This document shows, one piece after another, positions 34,340-45,440 of a stretch of DNA of 64,000 nucleotides. Each line of letters begins with the position of its first letter. Positions within the stretch are counted from its first letter, which is position 1. Origin of the DNA: Siphonodentalium dalli (taxonomy: Eukaryota; Mollusca; Scaphopoda; Gadilida; Siphonodentaliidae); NCBI GenBank assembly GCA_032622095.1, contig CP136063.1:119000723-119064722 (forward strand). The letters run 5' to 3'. The translations under genes were made by a program, and so were the position numbers. The notes under the pieces are model-generated. The model was not told the origin of the DNA and ran no database searches. It worked only from the letters and a program-made list of their open reading frames with translations.

Positions 34340-34900
34340 ACCCGCCACTGCATGCATTAAGCATAGCTTTTGTGTATCGCGGCGTCGTTGTGTGCATGCG
34401 TGCTGCCTAGTTCTGATTAACACCATATACTCAGACTCTAAAATTACTTGTAGTCTGAGTATGGTTTTAATCAGAACTGCCATCCTATATAGCTCAGTTA
34501 ATACAGTGAAGTCCGATGTTGATGTCCGATGTTAATCTGGTTAGTCCGAAAACAACTCGTGTTCCGTCATAATATATCTTGTCTGCATGGTAGGGATTTT
34601 GCTTTATCTGGAGCGTGATTCCAGACGCAGCCGCCGTATTCGAGAACGGGTAAAACATGAGCATTGAACATTATGTCGAGGGATTATCTTAATATATAGT
34701 TTAGTCCACGAACATGTGGTGGTACTGCACATGCGTTCTTATAATTAGGGTCAATTGTATGATCCCAACAAAGGTCGGGTTGGTTTAGCGAAGTTATATA
34801 GTAGTTTATAGTAATATATATATATATATGTGAATGGATGTGGTCTTTGCTTTCTATGTGCATGGGCAAATTATAATTTCTTGTGTCTACACCCACATCT
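34340..34900 (-). pseudogene. old LINE fragment related to the 27.4-30.3 kb copy
   Basis: The minus-strand readings LCWDHTIDPNYKNACAVPP and LDIMFNAHVLPVLEYGGCVW followed by NHAP correspond to LKWNLAIDNIYKNACA and LDTMFKAHVLPILEYGNCVW in the younger copy. Near 34355-34385 the strand also carries the KLCLMH word. Several stops and frame changes occur. Same LINE family, older insertion. Confidence 0.75.
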
Positions 34901-35772
34901 ATACATTTATCACACTTAATTTCGTTATTCTTGGGAGATGAGTTAATGTAAGTTGTGATAACTCATGATTCGATCCTTGTTATATTCTATATTATAGCTG
35001 TATGTTCGGATTCTGTTATATGTGTTCGCAGGTTTTCAAATATATGTTTAAAATCATATAAAACAAACAGATATAAAACTACAACACGGGGCATATTACG
35101 ATCTACCATTCTCTACACGGGTGGTAAGTTATTGCCATGTATCACGATCAACCCATCCAGCGCACACTGATCAATGATCATGCAACCCTCGATGACTTGG
35201 TGTGTATATTGTCTCTGAAGTCCCATGCAATTACGCAATGCACTAAGTTGTCCTCATATCGCTTTTTTATTACGAGCACGTTGGGAAAATTTACCAATTT
35301 AAATGGCATTGCTGTTTTTGTCTGCATCTGGTCGGGTTTTGCCAGACAGACATGCTGTGATCGATGTATATCAGTTGGTCATCAAAGGCACTCCCGATTA
35401 AAATTAGTATGCGTAATGCTCACTATATATAAGCGAAATATTCTGCGATGTTAGATATGGACATTAACTGACAAATTGCATGGAGTACACCCATGTCTTT
35501 TACACGCCTCGTATATAGTCGGCATTGCGGTTGCGCAACATTGAATATGCTGGCGGTTGCGCAACATTGGTTGCAGATGAGCATTCCGCGGAAACAGCAT
35601 TCGCAGATAAGAGGTCACATGGCGAACAGGCGCATCCCATGGGTCTTGGTAAACAAGAATGCTTTGCATGTCTATAGGAATCGATAACATATTCCTATAT
35701 ATGGAGTATACCTTGTGTAGCATGTAAAATACTTTGATTCCAGGTACTTAGAGAAAACGTGGGAGTCTCAAT
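34901..35772. other. intronic DNA, nothing recognised
   Basis: Two copies of GCGGTTGCGCAACATTG 25 bases apart (35527 and 35552) are the only local structure. Confidence 0.4.
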
Positions 35773-36172
35773 TGGTTTGGTTGGTTTATTTGGATTTATT
35801 ATAAGTCGTTTCCGCTGCTATATAGCCCATGTCACGACACTGTCAGTTTTTCCGATGAAGGAAAAACCAAACAGAGATCAGAGGGTTAATTTAACCGGGT
35901 AGTTAACTTTACTGCACAAAGAAGCCACCGATCTCAGTTGGTAAAGTACACCGCGCGTTAAGCCAAAATAAGCCGTCCGTCAATTGCGAAACTAGTTCGA
36001 ATCCCTATAAAAACTCGGAGTTATTTGGGGGTTGGTTGTGTCTTCGTGCAGCACTTGGATTGATTTTCCCTGTGACATTTAACCCTCTAATCTGTCGCCC
36101 CTCCTCCAATGAAACTGACGTCGACATATCGCCCATCGGATGGAACGACAATAAACGTCAATAAACCAAACC
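35773..36172. mobile_element. head-to-head pair of tRNA-derived SINE sequences
   Basis: The right part (about 35926-36172, + strand) has a tRNA-like A box (ATCTCAGTTGGTAAAGTAC at 35931-35949) and a B box (AGTTCGAATCCC at 35994-36005). It is followed by a body and the tail AATAAACCAAACC. The left part (35773-35925) carries the same tail and body in the opposite orientation, starting GGTTTGGTTGGTTTATT. Another family member lies at 61552-61835. The A and B boxes are internal pol III promoter elements typical of SINEs. Confidence 0.65.
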
Positions 36173-37691
36173 GAACTTAAAGAATGTCAATGTCATTCCC
36201 AAAGCATGATGTTAAAAGTTCAATCCCGAATATGCAATCTGGAAACTAGCGAAATATACGCCATTAAACCGATATGGTATCAAATGCCCCCACCCCCATG
36301 GCCAAATTCATATTCTCACGGGGGGACGACTGTCATGTTGGAATATTGGAAATCTTAGTTCCGGTATATATATAAGCTCAAGTTTTTCAAGTGTTTTCAA
36401 GTTTTAATCATTCATTATATCCCTCTCTTCACATTTGTGATAAAAGAGTATGCATAATCACGTGAGTGGCATAATATATACAGACACATATGTATAAGGT
36501 AAGTAACAATACATAAATGCAATAATACGAAATTGAATGTAATTGAACGTCCACCCACTGATCCACTCCCGGTGATTGTACGCTTGTAGATTATCAATGT
36601 TTGAGGTGGTTACAATTTCGCCGTCGCTTTCTTAATAAATTTCGCGAGATTATTGACCGTTTCTTCGTCGTGGGTATTGAATAACTTAAACAACTTTGAT
36701 ATCGTCGGGTCGTTATAGCAATATATATCAACATATTTTCTTTAATAATTTCACATGTGAGAACAAAATTGTATCCACCACCAAGACCTTGCTCACATAT
36801 ATAGGGAACAGACTCGCTGAGAGTGACTTATGTTATTCCACGATCCGGTTTCTTTCGCTAACTTGTGATTTCTGGTTCTGAATTTCATCAGTATTGTTGC
36901 ACTGCTGATTATAGCTGATACATGGAAGTGACAAGTAATTTGGTCTAATAAAATTGCACCTGGTCTGATTGTAGAAATTACATTTATTAGAGGATCGTAT
37001 ATTTCCCACCAATTGCTGTATATAAAGATCATGTATCTTTCTCTTACAATCTTCGAGAAACCAATTAATGTTATGTATATGTTGATACAGTCTATGTAAA
37101 CATACACTCAGATTCATACTGATACTATTTTTTATATGTGGGTATGTAGTTTACTCCAGACTGATGTTGATACGTCCATATTTCCATAACTCCCAGGGGT
37201 GGTTGGTCAATCTGACGACACTGACGCCTCTCGTGCAACGGTGGGGTGGGGTGGGTCTACACACGTACATATACTGTCAATACTCTTAACACGTACCAAA
37301 ACTACATGCACGTATGCACTTGGGTATAGGTCTACGGGTGACTTATGACACTCTTCCACAAGGCCTGGTGGATAGCACGTCGGATCTCAAACATCTGATG
37401 AAGCTTTAAATTCCCTGATGGTCACCCAGCATGCAGGTATTGACCGATGCACATATTTCTTCAATGCGTTTAATGATCATCGCAGCTCGTCCAGGCAGCA
37501 ACTTTCACAGCCTTATGTGCATGGAATAGTGTATCATTAATGGGTTAATAAGGATTGCATGGAGTTGTGATGCACATTCCCCATGTGTATTAAATAATTA
37601 AATGTTAGACCTTCGTGAAAGGAAGGTTCTATTTGCGAACGACTAGGCCAAGCGGCGAGCGGTTCGTGTCCTGACTGCTGACTATATAGCC

Positions 37692-37727
<36 letters not shown>

Positions 37728-38088
37728 GCACAAAGCCGAGGCCAACAGGGCATTGATTCGATTATTTTGAGGCCGAGCAGTGAAAAAAAAAGCGTAGCCC
37801 GTGAATAGCCGTGTAAGTCCCCTTGCAATTAAAAAATATCTGGATCAGCCAGGGTTCTCAATGCATTTATGTAAATCGAAACATGAATAAATCGGTAGTT
37901 TGGGTAAGCTCTTTAACAATGGCATGTTCTATTTGACACCATAAATGCACCATCTGTACATTTCTATACAAGAAAATAATTATATGGGACACATGCATGA
38001 GCCCATTAGTAAGAGGTTTTGATGACCATACATCGAATTTGAAATAGGTTTTTAACACGTTTTTAGAATTTCTGTCAAGGTGGCAAAA
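36173..38088. other. intronic DNA with an (AT)n microsatellite
   Basis: A pure TA repeat of ~32 bases is at 37695-37726. No exon or paired element ends were recognised in the rest. Confidence 0.5.
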
Positions 38089-38430
38089 TATTAAAGAGCG
38101 TCCGTGCTTCTGTCGCCCAAAAAACGCTAGATACTAAAGAGAATTCTCAATTGTTTGATCGATTTCGACGAATTACATGCGCTTTTGATTGATTGTGAGC
38201 ATTTACTTGATAGATGTGTGACTAATAATCATGATTACAAGTATAGTTTTCTTTTTCTTTTGCCAGTGATAAGCGTACACTTGTCTTAAGAAATTCTTAC
38301 TTATTTTGGCGTCGAATCGGACCGGGCATGTTTAATACTCGCAGCTAAGGAACCCACGCACAAGTACTCTTTATCATAGGCTATCTACTCTTTGTCATAG
38401 GCGATCTAATCTTTGTCATAGGCGATCTAT
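38089..38430. mobile_element. second copy of the TAAAGAGCG element
   Basis: It starts ATTAAAGAGCGTCCGTGCTTC. Internal blocks match 24690-24900, such as AAAGAG..TTCTCAATT and a CATTT-rich stretch before TAAGCG. The end region has three ~20-bp repeats of CTCTTT(A/G)TCATAGGC(T/G)AT (38366-38425). Confidence 0.55.
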
Positions 38431-40639
38431 TGATATTTGTTGCGCGAATGACCGAATTAAAACACCGGTTTGTATTAATATATCTGATCATAAAAAAACA
38501 CACACGGATCCGGTATGGGCTGGAATGCTGTCATAGTTTCTATCTACTATTTTTCTGGTACATAACAAGTAAAACATCACAACATGAATGTGCCTAATCA
38601 TATGCAAGATCATCAACTTTATAGCGAGCTTTAAATTATCCTGCCACTGTCAACAGAAGTCACATGACTCACGTGACCATTTCGTCTACACATACACTTG
38701 TTGGAAAAAAAAAAAAATTAGAACTCAGAACTATATATTCTTTAACAAAATGTGTTGTTCTGTTGTATACGGACTAAGCAAAATTTGCCCACATACATGC
38801 ACAGAACTGGTATAATTAAATGCCATATAATGTGTGCCCTGTGTTTCTCATATCCTCTTGAGTTATATACTATATGTTATATACATTGTAATGAGATTGC
38901 TAAAATATTGGTGCCAAAATAAACTTGTATAGCCCTAAGAATCCTTACTATATAGTGACTTTAAAAAAAAAATGCCATTTGAACTGTTTTGGGGCGTTTT
39001 TTTGTCAATTTGTGTGCACAAATAGTAAAAAACAATGAACATAATTAATGTATAAAGCCACATGGTGGTTTGCGCTCCAAATACACCTAATATATATAAT
39101 ATTCGCTTAAAAAAAATTCCCGGTATCGAAATATGTCGAGAAACACTTTTTTCCTTTATGCGGGCATTATACATCTCACCATAAAGACGCATCAAATAAA
39201 TAACAGAAATCAACTTTGAACACGGTGTTTGAGTCCCAAACAAACAACGTTCATGCGTGTGCACGGCATGCAACAGCGAAAGCGTCCCGTGTCAGTTTAT
39301 TCCCGACATGGTATAAATAAAGAGCGCTTGTTTTTTTCACTTCTCAGCGAAAAAATTAAAACAGCTTGAAAATGGCTGTGACCATGGCAAATATTTTTTT
39401 CAGAGCATATGAAGCCGGTATATCAATAGTTCGTGTATTTTCAACCTATCTCATATCACTTTCCAACTTACATAGACAATATATGGAAGTTCGATTGAGC
39501 AATGTCCGTTTAAACTTTAAATAGTATTCAAGGCATATAGAATTTATCAAATCTGAAAGTAAAACTAGCTGTTATGTCTCCTTTATTAATCTATTGCTGA
39601 TATGGTAATAATTAGCGTGTGTCACATTTTAGTGTGGGAAATTGAAAACAGCGGATACATTTATAACACCTCTGTAAATTCGTTGAGAGTATATCGGTAT
39701 TTCGCGGATTTATGGAAATATATATATACCGCCTTCTAAATGGCGTGTAAATAATTTCAGAGGTTCAAATGAGCCATGCCAGTTAAGTTTTATGTCAGAC
39801 CAGTATATATATGAGTATATTTGAACTCATCCTGTGCTCAAATATAGTCTGCAATCCTGCATGTGACTCCAATTCGAGAGTGCATTAGCCATATGTTATC
39901 ACTACATCCACCTTATCACGACAGACACTATCACAAAGTTCGTTCATAAAAAAGAAAGAGACTGACTACATGTATCATAACCGGGCAGTTAAATTTTATG
40001 GCCTCATAAAACCGTCACTTAGAACAGTGTTCGTGATTTTTATACATTCGCATTTTTAGTTCACTTCAATTACCTACTCTAAACATATACCATTGGCGCG
40101 CATGCGTTTGTAATTCCATTATGAATTGATAGAACTGCATGGCGAAACAATAGAACTATAGTCATGACATGGGACGACCATCAAACCACTTGTCCATTGA
40201 TGGGGCACACAAAAATGGCATTTTATTGGAAGCAATCTGAGCGGTAACACTTTATTATTCCAGAACGTCTAACGATATATAGCATCGTAATTTATATTGG
40301 TGTAAGTTGACAATAGACAAATTGAATTAACAAAATGGAATGAAAAAAACAACGAACAAAAGGAATGTAACGACAGTAAACGCCAATGAACATTCTATTA
40401 ACGTACAATAAATGGGATCAAAGAAAAGTAGAAGATTTGTAAGATAACAACATGCAAATTGCGCGTGTGGAAGATTTCCTACTTTCGTACCAACGGAAAG
40501 TATCTTTTCTTTGTTATTTGTTCTAATTTCTATTAAAATAGAGGCATGAATAGTGCATGACATAATATGAAGAATAATAATCAGGCTAAAGCTCTCGATC
40601 GTCGTTACATGCATGGTTCAAGTACGCAAATACCGAGTA
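38431..40639. other. intronic DNA, one dispersed repeat
   Basis: 39402-39540 matches 30919-31060. AATAAAGAGCGC at 39315 repeats the end word of the 24.7/38.1 kb elements without an identifiable partner. The reading frame at 38935-39273 has no coding character. Confidence 0.4.
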
Positions 40640-40885
40640 CGTTTCTAATCATATTTATAAAGTACGCAAATACCTGTTCTTATTTCATTTGAAATAGTGG
40701 TCTGAAAAGTGCATGAAATAGCATGTAGAATAACAATCATTCCAAAATTGTCGATCTTTGTTACATGGTCCAAGTACGCAAACACCGAGTACATTTTTAT
40801 TCACATTTAGTACATCCAATTACGCAAACACCGAGTACATTTTTATTCACATTTAGTACATCCAATTACGCAAATACCGATTATG
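40620..40885. repeat. AAGTACGCAAATACCGAGTAC repeat cluster
   Basis: Four or five copies of a word like TACGCAAA(C/T)ACCGAGTACA occur, including a perfect 51-bp tandem pair (from about 40779 and 40830). A related block lies at 43550-43620. Confidence 0.7.
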
Positions 40886-41039
40886 TTAGTCAATCACATC
40901 ATACGACAGGGTCAGATATACTTGCCAATATACAACCTAAGGGGCATAGTGATGATCTAAGAATGGCTCCAGGTAATGCACTCCTGATATCAACTTTGAA
41001 AATAAGGCTCATGAGTGTTAATTCAAATAGGTGTATGGG

Positions 41040-41315
41040 TCAATGATGGTTAATTAAAATACGGTCACATTCAGAGAGGGTTAATTAAAATATGATCGAT
41101 GAGGGTAAATTAAAATATGGTCACATCATCTGTCACATGAGGGTTAAATAAAATATGGCCTAGCAGGGTTCATAAAAATATGGTCCCCTAACAGATCGGG
41201 GTTAAATAAATATGGTCCCACGAGTGTTAATACAAATATGGACCAATGGGGTTAATTGAAATTTTGTCCCATTAAGGTCAATTAAAATATGGTAAACAGA
41301 GTTAATTAAAGTTAA
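41040..41315. repeat. degenerate minisatellite, block 1
   Basis: About ten units of GGGTTAATTAAAATATGGTC(A/C)CA-type sequence, 20-35 bases apart. Confidence 0.75.
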
Positions 41316-41814
41316 AATATTTGTGAAGGAATGAAGTCAGTTCTTGTATATCTTTTATTCACATCTAATATCAATGTATAGTCAACAGCAATGTCATGAA
41401 TCAAATCTTGGATGGATGGAAAGACAGGAACGCCGCTTATTAATTTAGCGGGTGGATGTTGACATCTGCCAATTAGTCTGAAGAGCCGAAACTGATTGAA
41501 GAGTAGATTAATGTCTGGTTTATATATACGCTAATGACTTATAGCAGTCATTAGTATATATCTTTGTCTGTACTGACCGATGGATGAACTGAAGTTGTTA
41601 CCTAAGACTTTCTTTCCTTTGTGGCTAGCCTTGCATAACTCATAGGTCGTGGCATCTTCCAGTATGACCTTGGTAATATGGTTGGGATCACTATCGTTCG
41701 ATTATATTCCTGTCTCCCCCATAGGTTAAGATAGATATGTTTAGTATGTACCATCACGTCCCTTGAATAAGATAATGGATAAGGGATAGGGGTGCATTAC
41801 TCTACATATTGTCC

Positions 41815-41990
41815 CATTATGAGGGTTAATTAAAATAACAACTATGGTGTCATTAGTGTTGATTAAGCTACGGTCCCATTGAGGTTAAACAAAATATAGT
41901 CATATGAGGGTCAATTAAAATATAGTTACAATATTATTAAAATATGCTCCCTTCCCATGGGGACCAATTAAACATGGTCCCAGGAGGGCT
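41815..41990. repeat. degenerate minisatellite, block 2
   Basis: GAGGGTTAATTAAAATA, GAGGTTAAACAAAATATAGTC and similar units, clearly the same repeat as at 41040-41315. The 500 bases between the blocks have no such units and look like an insertion. Confidence 0.7.
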
Positions 41991-43070
41991 GTAATTTCTG
42001 AACATTCTCCAATTCGTATAACATTATGATATATGCTCCGTACACAGAAATAAAAATGATGTTTAGAATAATGCCACATTGTATGTTAAACAACCAATGT
42101 GAAGGGTACTTTATTATCTCTATCCATAGCTCAGATATATTCCACATACAAAGAAATGAAAAGTCAATATTTACAAACGGCACGAAGGAGTAACGTGGGA
42201 ATTGGATAATAATTACCATCTCAAATCATTTATAATATTACATTTTGATATTTGTCGCATATAACAAAATGAAAAAGTTCACTAAACGATATTAAATAAC
42301 ATGTTAAACACCGATATAAACAAACAGCTCGGTTTGCTGTGCGAATTAAATTACTTTTATACCACAATTGGCTATGCTACTGTGTGTATAACACCTGTTT
42401 TGTAAATTTCATCTTTACACCCTACTGTGGGTATAACGATTCCTACTATTAGTATAAATTTCTACTGTTGTGTTAATGTTTCAACGGCACTTTATGTGTT
42501 AAAAGTTTATACCCATAGTAGAACGACCCGTCATTTGACCTCTTCGCGAAGTAAATACACATTTTTTCCGACTCAAAACACTCTGAAATGCGATAAGTGG
42601 TCTAAACACAAAGATATATAGTAACCAATTCCATTTACTGGGTTTACTTGTCAAAAAATGACACATTAAAGTTAGTTTAAAGATGTTTTATGCTAGGTGC
42701 ATGCACCGACAAAGTACACGTTTTATACGGGTAGGCGATAGCTCAAAACAAACGCACGTGTTCGTCTGCCTTTCCGTGTTTGAAGCGAACGACGGCTTCA
42801 TTTTGACAACAACGTATAGATTGTTAATGGTATATGCAATGTGGGAAATCTGAATGTGTATTCACATCAGTTGACTGATGCCCAAGAAAGTGGCGGATCA
42901 CCGAATTTCCTAGAAATATGTATTACTTCGCGTGACCCACATTCATGATAGTTTAAGATATTTGGGTCACTCGGTGCACATACATGTTAACACTAACAGT
43001 CACAGAGTCATCATCAGAGTAGCAATATATTTACGAAGCGACCGAATAATAATAATTATGGTATAAACAA
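41991..43070. other. intronic DNA, nothing firm
   Basis: Short inverted wording around 42420 (CTACTGTGGGTATAAC) and 42510 (TTATACCCATAGTAG) hints at another degraded foldback. No coding signal. Confidence 0.35.
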
Positions 43071-43211
43071 AATACACCCATAGTAGCCGAGAATAAAAAA
43101 AAATCACCACTCGTGGAATTGTGGTTTTAACCACTCGCCAAAGGCCCGTGGTTAAAACCACAATACCACTCGTGGTGAAAATTTGTTATTCTCGGCTACT
43201 ATGGGTGTATT
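43071..43211. mobile_element. 141-bp foldback element
   Basis: The arms AATACACCCATAGTAGCCGA... and ...CGGCTACTATGGGTGTATT pair across the element. The inner part carries CACCACTCGTGG and GTGGTTTTAACCAC. Non-coding and MITE-like. Confidence 0.85.
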
Positions 43212-45016
43212 CTATATATATCATCCTCAATTCCCCATGCAGTATAATAGTAGATAGCATACCGATTTATGTCACGTGAAAATAAATGAAAGTTGTTCAA
43301 ATGACAATGCAACACAGCAGGTTAAAGAAATATAAACACACAACGCACAGTACGCTAAGGGCTAACGCGCGAATTCCCGTTCCAATTACTCGGAGCGCAC
43401 ATCTTATAGCATGCGGCTAACAAGCCATGTTTCAATAAAGCATGCATCGAGAGACACCAGTCGAAATAATTACCGCAAAGCTATACGATAATATACGTCG
43501 CGACATAATCGTTGATGCTCCCTCTGAAATAGAAACGAGTCCGAAGTTCGAAAATACCCAGTTCCTTTCTAATCATATGGTTCGAGTACGACAATATCCA
43601 AGTGCCTTTTTAATCATATATTTCGGCCATAGCTCCATTGACAAGTAAAAATACCTTCACATAAAACACCCATAGAGGGCGTAATAACGAAGTCCAAAGC
43701 AGAGCGATGGCAAGGGTTATAGTCCGGAGACCAGTCAAATGAATATTAGCCAATCATTTTGTCCCAGAAATTTTGATATTCTTTGTCACGTGGTTTTACA
43801 GAAATATGACACGTGAAAACATTCGTGGATGCACCTTAATCCAAATGTAATTGATTCCAGAATAACAGTTCGTTCTTAATTGATGAAGCTCGTTTATTGG
43901 ACATACGTATTTAAACCCCGAGATATACTCACAGAATACACTGACATGTCTTGTGTATTCAGCCGCTGTGGATGTAATAACGTTTGGCTGTGATATCATA
44001 GGCGTTATTATTTGACAGGGTCGTCATCGACTAAACAGGGCTGTTTGATTGCCGAGAGGATTACCGTTTGTCGGTCAATGTTACTGTTTGGGTTTCATTT
44101 TATGGAGTTTGAAGAGCGGCCGAAATAGACGCTCTGTTTATGTTGGAATTTTGGCCACTGGAATGTGACGAACTATGCAATCATGACCGAGGTATAATGG
44201 TTTTACGGATCACACGATTCCTCTCGGGAACTCGGAAATCACGATTTTAAGGTAGAGACATTGCAAGTGGTTGCATGGGGTGTCTCTCTCCCAACTTTGG
44301 TCAAATTTAGTTGGTCAAAACAGTTGGACATTTCATGCCTGCATCAGTGGTAGTTTGAACGTTCTGACCGAAAATAGGTTGAGATATTGTTCCAACAAAA
44401 ATTTAGTCTAAAATATGTCGTTTTACACCAACAATGGAATATACTTTCCACAAACTATAGAATGGAATTACTTGAGGAAACTTCCGACTATAAGGGTGTT
44501 AGGTGGATTGCAATTTGAAATATCAGTTGCAAATATCCAAATCAAGAGGGAGGGTAAATTAATTGAGTTTCGGTCTTTACTGGGAGGGGTGAGTTGGAAA
44601 TTCTGAAAGTTTGTCACCGCGCACCAACAAAGGCACCATAGCTACCTCCATGCATGGTCTAAATATATTGTAGGCGACACTATCAAATGCGATAATCAAA
44701 CAGTTTGGACTTCCCCGCCCTTGTCGCGTGGAGTGGTGTAAACGAACGCCGTTGCGCTCATCCTGGTCGGTCACGGCATGCGAGCATATAAGACGGTATA
44801 TAATGTATTGTCCCTTTAAAAGAAGGAAGAAGGAAATTTGTTTTCTCCATACCTTTATTTATAAGGTGATGAGAATAAAGAATTAAACGTGTTTTGCTTG
44901 CGTGTATCCCATAGACACACATCCCGCATGTCTATAATACACGGGACTCCGTACGTCTCTCCTCCAGTCATTTTTTGTGTATCATTGACAACCAGAATTA
45001 TCTTATATATTGTATA
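43212..45016. other. intronic DNA, nothing recognised
   Basis: It contains a block related to the 40.6-kb repeat (43550-43620). Short frames are unremarkable. Confidence 0.4.
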
Positions 45017-45020
45017 TTAA

Positions 45021-45436
45021 AGGTACTCAATCCGAATTAACGCTCGCAAATTACTATTTCCTTAGCTTCGGGGGTAAAACATATTTGATTCGAGTCGAGG
45101 AACCCACCCATCAGATATCGATGTTTGAAATCTATTATTTTAATTTTAAGTGGCCCATTAAACTGTTCGACGAGAATAAATTATCTGACCAGATAGCGGA
45201 TGAAGATCGATAGCTCTAAAATCCAGTGGCTTTTTTGTGTCAGATATTTGACAACCGTCAAAATTTCGTTGAACAAAACGTTGGTAAATAACAGAATTTG
45301 GGCAATTTTATACTATAGTTTACAGTGGTTAGCATTATTTTTGGGCAATTAATCGATTCTGATAACTGAAGCGGCATTTAAAAAAATGTTGTTGGAATCT
45401 GATGATATGGGGACCGTCGAATCGGATTGAGTACCT
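45021..45436 (+). mobile_element. TTAA-flanked MITE, intact copy 1
   Basis: TTAA lies on both sides (45017-45020 and 45437-45440). The inverted ends AGGTACTCAATCCGA and TCGGATTGAGTACCT are perfect. Exact TTAA duplication is the mark of piggyBac-type insertion. At 416 bp with no transposase it is non-autonomous. Confidence 0.88.
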
Positions 45437-45440
45437 TTAA

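Noticed and set aside
35930-36005. Possible functional tRNA gene
   Set aside because: The A and B boxes are good but the acceptor and anticodon stems do not form, and a SINE body and tail follow.
40620-41315. Regularly spaced repeats resembling a CRISPR array
   Set aside because: Units are degenerate with no unique spacers of constant length, and the DNA is clearly eukaryotic.
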